From assembly GCA_030831135.1 (NCBI GenBank), contig JAURLR010000130.1, positions 1-7,086 on the forward strand: a DNA stretch of 7,086 nucleotides, read 5' to 3'. Positions 7,064 to 7,086 of the stretch are shown here, one piece after another (within the stretch, counting starts at the first letter, position 1; the number at the start of each line of letters is the position of its first letter). Both the position numbers and the translations under genes were made by a program. The notes under the pieces were generated by a model. That model worked only from the letters and a program-made list of their open reading frames with translations. It did not search any database and had not been told where the DNA came from. The stretch is from Alphaproteobacteria bacterium (GTDB lineage: Bacteria; Pseudomonadota; Alphaproteobacteria; UBA6615).

Positions 7064-7086
7064 GAATATGGGGTGCCAGAAGCAGG

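Overview
The window looks like a piece of an alphaproteobacterial chromosome. The clues are moderately high GC, GC-rich third codon positions, and a very long cytoplasmic hybrid histidine kinase built on serial PAS_7-type sensor domains, an architecture common in Rhodospirillales-like Alphaproteobacteria. The taxonomic guess is inference from style only. No RNA gene, mobile element or CRISPR array was seen.

Layout. (1) Bases 1-255 hold the last 84 codons of a plus-strand gene resembling the NicX / M29-like metalloprotein family (2,5-dihydroxypyridine dioxygenase or 'leucyl aminopeptidase'). Its stop overlaps by one base the start of (2) an alpha/beta hydrolase of the kynurenine-formamidase-like type (255-1091) with HGGGW and GHSAG motifs. 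The two look translationally coupled, and a ring-opening enzyme followed by an N-formyl-amide hydrolase is a sensible catabolic pair. (3) Bases 1092-1270 are a 179-base gap. It holds a ten-codon ORF behind a strong Shine-Dalgarno and an imperfect palindrome just upstream of the next gene. (4) Bases 1271-6385 are in one reading frame and encode a 1704-codon hybrid sensor kinase interrupted by a single in-frame amber codon at 3776-3778. Domain order is PAS_7, PAS, six further PAS_7-like units, coiled coil, HisKA, HATPase_c, REC1, REC2, HPt. (5) A convergent minus-strand gene (6407-7063) encodes an acidic protein of unknown function, 21 bases beyond the kinase stop.

The main observation is the amber codon. 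It falls exactly where every flanking PAS_7 repeat carries a conserved tryptophan, 122 codons after the previous one and 121 before the next, so TGG to TAG by one G-to-A change is the simplest explanation. As it stands the locus encodes a kinase-less PAS array and, if translation re-initiates, a separate kinase with one full PAS domain and a complete phosphorelay. It may be a fresh pseudogene, a sequence error, a readthrough site or a genuine split of sensor from kinase; sequence alone cannot decide. I found no clearly new system beyond this.
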